Of a stretch of 6,050 nucleotides of DNA, positions 1-5,974 are shown in pieces; the first letter of the stretch is position 1, and each line of letters begins with the position of its first letter. Position numbers and translations under genes: made by a program. The DNA is from Thermoanaerobaculia bacterium (GTDB lineage Bacteria > Acidobacteriota > Thermoanaerobaculia > Gp7-AA8): contig JADGOA010000229.1 in NCBI GenBank assembly GCA_017883215.1, positions 1 through 6,050 of the forward strand, written 5' to 3'. The notes below the pieces were generated by a model. That model was not told the DNA's origin. It did no database searches and saw only the letters and a program-made list of their open reading frames with translations.

Positions 1-1
1 T

Positions 2-19
2 CAGCCCGAGATCAAGTGA
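2..19 (+). CDS. possible 3' end of an upstream gene (last 5 codons)
   Basis: Reading from base 2 gives codons for Q-P-E-I-K followed by TGA at 17-19, nine bases before the tatA start. The stop overlaps the likely tatA ribosome binding site, a spacing typical of operons. Only five codons are visible and any frame can end in a stop by chance, so this is a weak call. No function can be assigned. Confidence 0.25.
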   Translation, partial: QPEIK

Positions 20-21
20 GG
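16..21 (+). promoter_or_regulatory. tatA ribosome binding site
   Basis: GTGAGG lies seven bases before the ATG at 29, a good spacing for a Shine-Dalgarno sequence. It overlaps a TGA stop at 17-19 that may end the preceding gene, which would allow translational coupling. Confidence 0.55.
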
Positions 22-28
22 TTTCCCA

Positions 29-220
29 ATGTTCGAAGGACTTCTTCAGCCGATGCACCTCATCCTCATCGCCATCATCGCGATAATCTTCCTCGGGCCT
101 AAGCGGCTGCCGGAGCTCGGCAAGGGTCTCGGCGAAGGGATCCGCGGTTTCAGGGACGCCTTCTCCGGCAAAGACAAGGCGGATCCTCCCGCCGAGCCGC
201 AGAAGAAGATCGAGCCGTAG
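29..220 (+). CDS. tatA: Sec-independent (Tat) protein translocase subunit TatA
   Basis: This 63-residue protein forms the membrane pore or patch of the twin-arginine pathway, which exports folded proteins across the cytoplasmic membrane together with TatC. It shows the family layout. A short polar N-terminus is followed by a membrane segment at about residues 9-22, the G-P hinge at 23-24, an amphipathic helix (LPELGKGLGEGIRGFRDA, 27-44), and a short charged, proline-rich tail. The start is supported by a GTGAGG ribosome binding site at 16-21, seven bases before the ATG. The length is normal for a small TatA. The hinge reads F-L-G-P-K-R-L-P; most TatA proteins have F directly before the G, while L-G-P-x-R-L-P is more TatB-like. 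The glycine-rich helix still favours TatA. A stop of a previous gene may lie just upstream, so it may be the last gene of a + strand operon. No tatC is visible. Confidence 0.93.
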   Translation: MFEGLLQPMHLILIAIIAIIFLGPKRLPELGKGLGEGIRGFRDAFSGKDKADPPAEPQKKIEP

Positions 221-256
221 CGGATCGCCCGCGCAGCCGAGCTGCCATCCTGTAGG

Positions 257-276
257 GGGCGCGCAGCAGCGCGCCC
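257..276. terminator. perfect 8-bp GC hairpin downstream of tatA
   Basis: GGGCGCGC and GCGCGCCC pair perfectly around a four-base AGCA loop, 36 bases past the tatA stop. There is no T-run on either side, so it is not a classic intrinsic terminator. It could stall polymerase, protect the 3' end of tatA mRNA, or be part of the neighbouring repeat cluster. The position between convergent genes fits a transcript-end role, but that is inference. Confidence 0.35.
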
Positions 277-281
277 GCGTG

Positions 282-408
282 TGTCATCCTGAGCCGGCGG
301 AGCGCCGGAGGGGTGGAGCGCGGCGAAGGATCCCCCGCACTCCCAGGGGTGGCGGGGGATTCCTCGCCGCGCTCCACCCCTCCGGGGTTCCGCCGGCTCG
401 GAATGACA
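282..408. repeat. large imperfect palindrome (REP/MITE-like element)
   Basis: Bases 282-338 and 352-408 are inverted copies of one another. The 57-base arms match at 51 positions by my hand alignment and are separated by a 13-base spacer that could pair further with a bulge. The element begins TGTCAT and ends ATGACA. It lies in the gap between the convergent genes tatA and the DinB-like gene, and no convincing protein is encoded across it. As RNA it would fold into a very stable long hairpin from either strand, so it may act as a two-way transcription barrier. A degenerate relative with the same ends lies at 5866-5974. I recall similar 'GTCATCCTGAG…GAAGGAT' intergenic repeats from high-GC uncultured bacteria, but cannot check this here. 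Confidence 0.85.
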
Positions 409-416
409 GTGTCATT
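402..416. repeat. short palindrome at the element edge
   Basis: AATGACA-G-TGTCATT is a perfect 7-base inverted repeat around one base. Its left half is the right end of the 282-408 palindrome. Its right half continues as TGTCATTTCCGC, resembling the start of the same element (TGTCATTCCGAG when the right arm is read on the minus strand). This may be the remnant of a second, head-to-head copy truncated after roughly 12 bases. Confidence 0.45.
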
Positions 417-444
417 TCCGCTCCACCAACGCACGCCTCGCCAC

Positions 445-969
445 TCACCAGCCGTTGCGCTCTCGCAGAGCGGTGATGTGCGCCGTGTGGTGACGGCCGT
501 GCCAGGCGTAAAGCCCGAGCAGCCAGTCGAGCGTCCGCACCCCATGCTCGGGGTGGCGAAACGTTCGCGCGAAATCGGCGTCACTCATCGAGCGGAGCAG
601 CGTCAGCCACCTCGTGTGAATGGCGTCGAGCATGGTCAGCGAGACTTCCACCGGCGTGTCGCGGGAATCAGCCAGCATGGCCCAGGCCGACTCGTCGTAG
701 GGTTTGATGGTCGGCTCGTTTTCGGTGAGCGCGAGCTTCGTGCGGATGTAGGCGTTGAGGTGGCTGTCCGGCACGTGATGCACGACCTGCCGCACGCTCC
801 AGCCGCCGTCGCGGTAAGGCGAGTCGAGCTGCTTCTCGCTCAGCCCCGTAGCCGCTTCTCGAAGCCGGGCGGGGGCCGCCGCGATCTGCTCGATCAGCTC
901 GCGCCGCTCGTCGGGAGTGAATTGCTGTTTGCCTTCGGGTCTGCCGATCGGATAGCGAAGATCGTTCAT
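445..969 (-). CDS. DinB/YfiT-family putative metal-dependent hydrolase or thiol transferase
   Basis: This 174-residue protein resembles Bacillus YfiT (BstA) along its whole length, including the N-terminal L-R-Y-P-I-G, the PYRDGGWSVRQVVHHVPDSH block (51-70), R-P-Y-D-like KPYDESAW (89-96), and the C-terminal GLYAWHGRHHTAHI (152-165). The family is a four-helix bundle holding a metal through three histidines. Candidates here are one of the H64/H65 pair plus H160 and H164 (an HxxxH turn). YfiT was first described as a putative metal hydrolase, and later related proteins as bacillithiol S-transferases; the substrate here is unknown. It follows the xanthine dehydrogenase genes on the same strand after 45 bases, so it may be co-transcribed, although a possible promoter lies directly before its start. 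The start gives the expected N-terminus, yet no Shine-Dalgarno sequence precedes it. It ends facing tatA across a repeat-filled gap. Confidence 0.88.
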   Translation of the reverse strand: MNDLRYPIGRPEGKQQFTPDERRELIEQIAAAPARLREAATGLSEKQLDSPYRDGGWSVRQVVHHVPDSHLNAYIRTKLALTENEPTIKPYDESAWAMLADSRDTPVEVSLTMLDAIHTRWLTLLRSMSDADFARTFRHPEHGVRTLDWLLGLYAWHGRHHTAHITALRERNGW

Positions 970-975
970 CTGGGT

Positions 976-981
976 ATTGTA
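976..981 (-). promoter_or_regulatory. possible -10 box for a leaderless DinB-like transcript
   Basis: On the minus strand TACAAT lies six bases before the ATG at 969, which would put the transcription start at or next to the start codon. No ribosome binding site is visible, which fits leaderless translation. No good -35 hexamer is seen at the usual distance, so this is only a candidate. Confidence 0.3.
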
Positions 982-1014
982 CTGAGGACGACTGAGCGAC
1001 CGGTGGCGCGGCGG

Positions 1015-3354
1015 TTACGCCACTACCGCAGACGTAGCGTGGGCGGCGGAGCGATACTCCGTGAGGCGCCGCAGAATCTCCTCACCGGTCGCCGGCGCGT
1101 CGAGTTTCGCGATTCGCTCCCCCGACACGAACGACAGCGCATGCTTCGCCGCGCAGAAGATCGAAATGGCGAGCAGCAGCGGCGGCTCGCCGACCGCCTT
1201 GCTCGAACGGATGTTCGCGGTATTGGTGTCGTTCTCGATCCAGTCGACGTTGAACACCTGCGGGAGGTCCTGGATGTTCGGGATCTTGTAGGTGGTCGGC
1301 GAATGCGTGAGCAGCTCGCCGCTCTCGGCGAAGCGCTTCTCCTCGTTCGTCAGCCAACCCATCCCCATGACGTAGGCGCCTGCGATCTGGCCGCGGTCGA
1401 TGCCGGGATTGAGCGACTTCCCGATGTCCATCAGCAGGTCGGCGCGCAGCACGCGCATCGTGCCGGTGAACCGATCGATGACCACTTCTGATACCGCGCA
1501 TCCGTTGGTGAAGTAGAGGAATGGGGCGCCTTTTCCCTTCTCGGCGTTCCAGTCGATGCCCTGCGTCGCGTAGAAGCCTCGCTCGCCGAGGCTGACGCGC
1601 TGCAGGTAGGCGAGATTGACGAGGTCGTGCCAGCTGATGCGGTGCTCGGGCCGGCGGCGGTCTAACGCGAATCCTTCCTCGAACACGAGCGTGGACGGCG
1701 ATGCCTGCAGGTCCTCGGTTCGCGACGCCAGCTCGTGCGCGGCAACCTCGGCCAGCCGCGCTCTGATGCGCCGGCAGGCGTCCGCCGCGGCGCTGCCGTT
1801 CAAGTCCGCGCCACTCGATGCCGCCGTCGCGGACGTGTTGTTGTTCTTATCGGTCGACGTGGCCATGACAATGACGAGATCGGCGGCGATCCCGAGCTCG
1901 TCGGCGACGATCTGCTGGATCTTTGTATTGACGCCCTGTCCCATTTCGGTCGCGCCGGTCGACACCTGCACCGACCCGTCGAGATAGACGTTCACCAGCG
2001 CATTGGCCTGGTTGAGGAACTTGGTGTTGAAGGAGATGCCGAACTTCACCGGCGTGCAGGCGATCCCGCGGAGGTGGGTCTTCGAGCGCGCGTTGAAGTC
2101 CGCCACCGCTTCGACGCGGCGGGCGTAGTCCGCGCGTTCGGCGACCTCGCGCATCAGCCGCGGCAGCATGTTGTTCGCCACGACCTGCCCGTAGGGCGTC
2201 GTGTTCCGCTCGTCGATGCCGTAGCAATTGCGCATCCGGATCTCGAGGGGGTCCTTCTTCAGGACCGTGGCGATCTCCTGGATGACGTTCTCCATCGTCA
2301 CCACGCCCTGCGGCCCGCCGAAGCCGCGCATGGCCGTGTTAGGCGGGTGGTTCGTCCGGCAGACCCTGCCGTTGATCTCGATGTTCGGGATGAAGTATGC
2401 GTTTTCCGCGTGCGCCATGGCGCGGGCCAGCACGGCGTGGGACAGGTCTGCGAATGCGCCGCCGTCGGAGTACAGATCCACCTTCAGTGCCGTGATGGTT
2501 CCGTCCGACGTGAACGCGACCTTGTAATCGTTCTGGAACGGGTGACGCCCGCCCGTCACGCACATGTCGTCGTCTTTCGTGTAAGCGATGCGGGCCGGCC
2601 GCTTCGTCTTCACCGCCACCAGCGCCGCCATCGCTGCCGGATGCGTGGCCTGGCACTCTTTCCCGCCGAATGCGCCGCCCATTCTCTTCGTCACCACCGT
2701 CACCTTGTTGAGGGCGAGACCGAGGAGATCCGCCACGACGTGCTGGACCTCGGACGGGTTCTGCGTGGCCGAGTGGATCGTCAGGGCATCCGACTCGCCG
2801 GGATAGACCAGTGCTGCCTGCGACTCGAGGTAGAACTGATCGACCCCGCCCAGGCTGAGGGTTCCTTCGAGAACGTGCTCGCCCTGGCGGAACCCCGCTT
2901 CGAGATTGCCGCGGCTGATGCGGCGAGGCGCGCCGATGAAGCTACCGTGTTTCTTTGCCTCGTCGATCGTGAAGAGCGCCGGCAGCGGCTCGATGTCCAT
3001 GGAGATGGCCTGTTTCGCGGCGGCGATGGCTTCGCGGCTCTCGGCCGCAATGACGACGATCGGCTGTCCGATGAACGTCACAATGTCCTCGGCCAGCAGC
3101 AACTCGTCCTTCTCCGCCGACGGCCCGAAACGGTTGTGGGCGAGGTCGTGACAGGTAAAGAGGGCGGCCACGCCCGGCACGCTCCTGGCGCGCTCGAGCT
3201 CGAGCGCCCGGATGCGGCCGTGCGCGACGGGAGACCAGAAGAAATCGACGATCAACTCGCCGCGCGCCGGCGGCATGTCGTCGACGTAGATGGCCTCGCC
3301 GGTGACGTGCTCGCGCGCCGAGTCGTGCGGCAGGTTCTTGCCGGCCGCGCTCAT
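1015..3354 (-). CDS. xdhB: xanthine dehydrogenase, molybdopterin-binding subunit
   Basis: This large cytoplasmic subunit (779 residues) holds the molybdenum cofactor and oxidises hypoxanthine to xanthine and xanthine to urate. Electrons pass to the FeS/FAD subunit encoded just upstream. The N-terminal a/b hammerhead domain covers roughly residues 10-125 and the molybdopterin domains follow. Visible family motifs are GGAFGGKE (226-233), AMRGFGGPQ (341-349), GATEMGQG (467-474) and KAVGEPPL (719-726). Compared with the bovine enzyme from memory, the substrate residues are present: E177 (FYLE), R270 (TGGRHPF), R343 and F345 (RGFGG), F442 (GISF), and the catalytic base E723 (VGEPP). The CO dehydrogenase signature (AYxCSFR) is absent. 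The length nearly equals that of Rhodobacter capsulatus XdhB. The ATG overlaps the TGA of xdhA as ATGA, so the two are translationally coupled. It is intact. XdhC, which sulfurates the cofactor, is not in the window. Confidence 0.96.
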   Translation of the reverse strand: MSAAGKNLPHDSAREHVTGEAIYVDDMPPARGELIVDFFWSPVAHGRIRALELERARSVPGVAALFTCHDLAHNRFGPSAEKDELLLAEDIVTFIGQPIVVIAAESREAIAAAKQAISMDIEPLPALFTIDEAKKHGSFIGAPRRISRGNLEAGFRQGEHVLEGTLSLGGVDQFYLESQAALVYPGESDALTIHSATQNPSEVQHVVADLLGLALNKVTVVTKRMGGAFGGKECQATHPAAMAALVAVKTKRPARIAYTKDDDMCVTGGRHPFQNDYKVAFTSDGTITALKVDLYSDGGAFADLSHAVLARAMAHAENAYFIPNIEINGRVCRTNHPPNTAMRGFGGPQGVVTMENVIQEIATVLKKDPLEIRMRNCYGIDERNTTPYGQVVANNMLPRLMREVAERADYARRVEAVADFNARSKTHLRGIACTPVKFGISFNTKFLNQANALVNVYLDGSVQVSTGATEMGQGVNTKIQQIVADELGIAADLVIVMATSTDKNNNTSATAASSGADLNGSAAADACRRIRARLAEVAAHELASRTEDLQASPSTLVFEEGFALDRRRPEHRISWHDLVNLAYLQRVSLGERGFYATQGIDWNAEKGKGAPFLYFTNGCAVSEVVIDRFTGTMRVLRADLLMDIGKSLNPGIDRGQIAGAYVMGMGWLTNEEKRFAESGELLTHSPTTYKIPNIQDLPQVFNVDWIENDTNTANIRSSKAVGEPPLLLAISIFCAAKHALSFVSGERIAKLDAPATGEEILRRLTEYRSAAHATSAVVA

Positions 3355-4811
3355 GCCGTCACCCCGCCCGAGGAACGCCCCGAGCTCCTTCGGTCCATCG
3401 GCACGTCGATCGGCACCGCCTCGGTGAAGGCGTCGAAGAAGAACTTCGAGAGGATGTTCTCGCAGAGCTGCAGCCGGTATTCGCGCGATCCCCGGACGTC
3501 CGAGATCGGCGAGACTTCCTGGCGCGCGATCGCGCCTGCGGCTTCGAACGTCTCGATCGATACGGGCTTCCCCTTGAGAAACGACTCCACCTTCGGCATG
3601 CGCATGACCACCGGGGCGACTCCGCCGTAGGCGATCGTCGCGCCGGCGATGCGACCGTCGATTTGGCGCATGCGGATTGCCGCAGTGAACGCGGAGATGT
3701 CCAGATCGGTGCGGCGGCTGACTTTATAGAGCTTCAAAACGTCGGACGCCGCCACGACGGGCACGAACGCCCGAGTGACGATCTCGTCCTGCGCGAGGTC
3801 GAGTTTCTTGTAGCCGAGGTAAAAGCGGTCGATCGGGACGAGCCGCGAGCCCTTCGTGCCGGCGAGCTCGATCCGGGCTCCGGCGACGAAGAGGTAGGGG
3901 AGCGTATCGGCGATGGGGGAGGCGTTGGCGATGTTTCCGACCAGCGTCCCGACGTTCCTGATCTGCGGCGAGCCGAAGATCGCGAGGATGCTGTGCAGTT
4001 CCGGGATGCGATGTTCGATGAATGACTGGAAGGCCGAGAGCCGCACGTTGGCACCGACGACGATCTGCGTCTGGCCGGCACTCTCCTCGACGCTCAGATC
4101 ATCGAGGGCGCGAATTTTCGTCAGCGACAGCGTCGCCGGTGCGCTGAACCCGCGCTTGTTGACCCACACTCCGACGTCGGTGCCTCCGTTGAGGATCGTC
4201 ACTCGCGCTCGCTCGCTCTTGAAGCGGATCGCCTCAGCGATCGAAACCGGCGCGAAGTAGACCCTGCCGCCGTCCTCGATCAGCACCGATTGGCCGTCGT
4301 CTTCGACCCTGCCGTAGCGGGAGCACAGGCGCGGCGTCGACGAGCAGTCGCTTTTCAGCGCAGCGTCGATGATCGAGTCGTAGCCGGTGCAGCGGCAGAG
4401 ATTGCCGGTCAGCCCCGCGCGCACTTTCTGCGCGTCGAGCGGTCCGCCCTCTGCGAGGTCGGCCATCGCCACCACGAATCCCGGCGTGCAGTAGCCGCAC
4501 TGTGAACCGTGGTTGTCGATCATCGACTGCTGGACCGGGTGAAGGGACGGGCCGTTCGCGATCCCTTCGATCGTCACGATGCTCGTGCCGTCGAGCTGCG
4601 CCACCGAGAGGATGCACGAGTTGACTGGCGCGAATTCGCCCCGTCGCCGCACCAGAACCGTGCAGGCGCCGCAGTCGCCTTCCGCGCACACCACCTTCGT
4701 GCCGGTGGCGCCGGCATCCTCGCGCAGGTAGTTCGCGAGAGTCTTGAAAACAGAGCGGCCGCGGACTTGATGTTCGCGGCCGTTGACGAGGAATTGAACG
4801 AAGTCGCGCAT
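3351..4811 (-). CDS. xdhA: xanthine dehydrogenase, iron-sulfur/FAD subunit
   Basis: This small subunit (486 residues) passes electrons from the molybdenum centre through two [2Fe-2S] clusters to FAD, and normally on to NAD+. The plant-type ferredoxin domain has C42, C47, C50 and C66 (CAEGDCGAC then NSC). The second cluster domain has C105, C108, C139 and C141 (CGYC and CRC), giving all eight ligands. The FAD domain shows LNGGTD (207-212) and GNIANASPIADTLP (292-305), and the CO-dehydrogenase flavoprotein C-terminal domain follows. I chose the ATG at 4811 because MRDFVQFLVNG aligns with family N-termini. A GTG at 4856 would add 15 unrelated residues and lies inside a predicted hairpin. No strong ribosome binding site precedes 4811. 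It overlaps xdhB by four bases and follows the hydrolase gene after 80 bases. Having FeS and FAD domains fused matches the R. capsulatus XdhAB layout rather than the three-subunit form. Confidence 0.95.
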   Translation of the reverse strand: MRDFVQFLVNGREHQVRGRSVFKTLANYLREDAGATGTKVVCAEGDCGACTVLVRRRGEFAPVNSCILSVAQLDGTSIVTIEGIANGPSLHPVQQSMIDNHGSQCGYCTPGFVVAMADLAEGGPLDAQKVRAGLTGNLCRCTGYDSIIDAALKSDCSSTPRLCSRYGRVEDDGQSVLIEDGGRVYFAPVSIAEAIRFKSERARVTILNGGTDVGVWVNKRGFSAPATLSLTKIRALDDLSVEESAGQTQIVVGANVRLSAFQSFIEHRIPELHSILAIFGSPQIRNVGTLVGNIANASPIADTLPYLFVAGARIELAGTKGSRLVPIDRFYLGYKKLDLAQDEIVTRAFVPVVAASDVLKLYKVSRRTDLDISAFTAAIRMRQIDGRIAGATIAYGGVAPVVMRMPKVESFLKGKPVSIETFEAAGAIARQEVSPISDVRGSREYRLQLCENILSKFFFDAFTEAVPIDVPMDRRSSGRSSGGVTA

Positions 4812-4829
4812 GTGGATAGGGCGCCTGCA

Positions 4830-4879
4830 GGTGAGCGGCAGGCCGGGCGTGCGCACGGCCCGCTGCTCACCCGCTCACC
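4830..4879. repeat. inverted repeat between the hydrolase and xdhA genes
   Basis: GGTGAGCGG (4830-4838) and CCGCTCACC (4871-4879) are perfect 9-base inverted copies. A second GCTCAC at 4865-4870 offers an alternative partner for the left arm. Between them CGTGCGCACG (4849-4858) is itself a palindrome and extends with a bulge into the flanking G/C-runs. The RNA from this 80-base gap would be strongly folded. No T-run follows, so a plain terminator is unlikely. It could set the ratio of hydrolase to dehydrogenase expression, which is inference. Confidence 0.55.
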
Positions 4880-4891
4880 GGGTCCCGTGCA

Positions 4892-5761
4892 TTATGGCCG
4901 AACGAGGCCGCCGTAGGTGTCGGGACGGCGGTCGCGGTAGAACGGCCAGGTGTTTCGTACCTCGCGGATCATGTCGAGGTCGATTTCAGCCGTGACGAGC
5001 GCGTCCTCGTCACGCTTGGCGATGGAGAGGAACTGTCCCCGCGGGTCGACGAAGTAGCTCTGCCCGTAGAACTCGCCGATGTTCCACGGCCCTTCGTATC
5101 CGACGCGATTGATCGCGCCGACGAAGTAGCCGTTCGCCACCGCATGCGCGGGCTGTTCGAGCTTCCACAGGTACTCGGAAAGTCCGGCCACCGTGGCTGA
5201 CGGATTGAGCACGACCTCGGCACCGTTCAGGCCAAGCTCGCGCGCCCCTTCGGGGAAGTGGCGGTCGTAGCAGATATAGACGCCGACCTTCGCATACAGC
5301 GTGTTGAACACCGGGTAGCCGAGGTTGCCGGGGCGGAAGTAGAACTTTTCCCAGAACCCCGGGGCGACGTGCGGGATGTGGTTCTTGCGGTACTTGCCCA
5401 GGTAGGTGCCGTCGGCGTCGATCACGGCGGCGGTGTTGTAGTAGACGCCGGTCTCCTCTTCCTCGTACAGCGGGACGACGATGACCATCTTGTACCGCTT
5501 GGCGTACTCCTGCATGAGTTTGGTCGTGGGGCCGTCGGGGATCTTCTCGACGGCGTCGTACCAGCGGGGATTCTGCTCGGCGCAGAAGTAAGGGCCGGTG
5601 AAGATCTCCTGCATGCAGAGGATCTGGACACCTTCCCGTCCGGCCTGATCGACGTAAGGCAGCGTCCGCTCGATTTGAGCATTGCGGATGGTTTCGATCG
5701 ATTCATCAGTACCGGCTGCCAGCGAGGTCTGGATCAAACCGCACTTCACGTGTCGGGACAT
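4892..5761 (-). CDS. beta-ureidopropionase-type carbon-nitrogen hydrolase (nitrilase superfamily)
   Basis: This 289-residue cytoplasmic enzyme belongs to the nitrilase superfamily. The closest fit I recognise is N-carbamoyl-beta-alanine amidohydrolase, which yields beta-alanine, CO2 and ammonia in the last step of reductive uracil breakdown. The Glu-Lys-Cys triad is E52 (MQEIFTGPYFC), K126 (GKYRKNHIPH) and C164 (VYICYDRHFPEGAREL). The sections NPSATVAGLSEYLW (186-199) and the later AINRVG and FYGQSYFVDP resemble eukaryotic beta-ureidopropionase more than other nitrilase branches. The length is normal for bacterial members. The start is set by an AAGGAG ribosome binding site eight bases upstream. 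It is the first gene of the minus-strand run and is followed by xdhA, which suggests a shared role in nucleobase breakdown. Other N-carbamoyl or amide substrates (N-carbamoylputrescine, N-carbamoyl-D-amino acids) cannot be excluded. No dihydropyrimidinase or dihydropyrimidine dehydrogenase is visible. Confidence 0.9.
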   Translation of the reverse strand: MSRHVKCGLIQTSLAAGTDESIETIRNAQIERTLPYVDQAGREGVQILCMQEIFTGPYFCAEQNPRWYDAVEKIPDGPTTKLMQEYAKRYKMVIVVPLYEEEETGVYYNTAAVIDADGTYLGKYRKNHIPHVAPGFWEKFYFRPGNLGYPVFNTLYAKVGVYICYDRHFPEGARELGLNGAEVVLNPSATVAGLSEYLWKLEQPAHAVANGYFVGAINRVGYEGPWNIGEFYGQSYFVDPRGQFLSIAKRDEDALVTAEIDLDMIREVRNTWPFYRDRRPDTYGGLVRP

Positions 5762-5769
5762 TGAGAACG

Positions 5770-5775
5770 CTCCTT
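5770..5775 (-). promoter_or_regulatory. hydrolase ribosome binding site
   Basis: AAGGAG on the minus strand lies eight bases before the ATG at 5761. It is the strongest Shine-Dalgarno match in the window, and it fixes the start of the hydrolase gene. Confidence 0.7.
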
Positions 5776-5812
5776 GGACGAGGTAAGAGGCGGCAGCTTA
5801 CTACGAGGGTTA

Positions 5813-5829
5813 GCGAGTGGCGAGTGGCG
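5813..5829. repeat. heptamer tandem repeat GCGAGTG
   Basis: GCGAGTG occurs twice in a row (5813-5819 and 5820-5826), followed by a partial third unit GCG. It is short, non-coding and upstream of the hydrolase gene. Confidence 0.6.
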
Positions 5830-5836
5830 GATAGGA

Positions 5837-5853
5837 AGTCCTGAGTCCTGAGT
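5837..5853. repeat. heptamer tandem repeat AGTCCTG
   Basis: AGTCCTG occurs twice in a row (5837-5843 and 5844-5850), followed by a partial AGT. It lies ten bases from the GCGAGTG repeat. The units differ but share the seven-base period. Confidence 0.6.
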
Positions 5854-5865
5854 GTGCCCATCGCG

Positions 5866-5974
5866 GTCATCCTGAGAGGCTGTGCAGAAATCGGGAGCGT
5901 GGCGATACCAAGCCTGTTTTTCACCACAGAGACACAGCGCCGGCTCGCTGCGCTCGCCCGCAACCGAAATGACA
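5866..5974. repeat. degenerate relative of the 282-408 repeat element
   Basis: The left end GTCATCCTGAG (5866-5876) is identical to 283-293. Near the right end CGCCGGCTCG (5938-5947) is identical to 391-400, and AATGACA (5968-5974) to 402-408. About 20 extra bases separate those last two blocks here. The middle differs and carries TTTTTCACCACAGAGACACAG (about 5917-5937), a motif I recall as dispersed in other genomes but cannot verify. The long palindromic arms are lost. With the flanking heptamers this explains most of the 289-base stretch 5762-6050, in which I see no gene. The remainder, 5975-6050, holds nothing I can name. Confidence 0.55.

Noticed and set aside
257..408. Classic rho-independent terminators
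   Set aside because: The stems are strong, but no T-run follows on either strand, so only a looser transcript-end role is proposed.
279..476. Small + strand open frame over the palindrome
   Set aside because: Its sequence is a translation of the repeat arms; such frames arise wherever this repeat occurs.
313..1491. Open frame on the + strand (392 codons) across the palindrome, the DinB-like gene and the xdhB end
   Set aside because: It crosses a repeat and two well-supported opposite genes, and its composition is that of an antisense shadow.
1015..3354. Carbon monoxide or aldehyde dehydrogenase large subunit
   Set aside because: The AYxCSFR motif is absent, and the purine-pocket residues E177, R270, F345, F442 and E723 match xanthine dehydrogenase.
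1735..3630. Long open frame on the + strand (631 codons) opposite xdhB
   Set aside because: It runs antisense to an intact, motif-rich xdhB. Its translation is Arg/Val/His/Asp-rich with no recognisable domain, as expected in high-GC DNA.
4811..4856. GTG at 4856 as the xdhA start
   Set aside because: The 15 added residues do not resemble family N-termini, and the codon lies inside the inverted-repeat region; the ATG at 4811 fits better.
5258..5764. + strand open frame (168 codons) opposite the hydrolase
   Set aside because: It is antisense to a gene with an intact catalytic triad and a strong ribosome binding site, and has no recognisable family.
5813..5974. CRISPR array
   Set aside because: The repeats are only seven bases or singly occurring blocks, without regular spacers.
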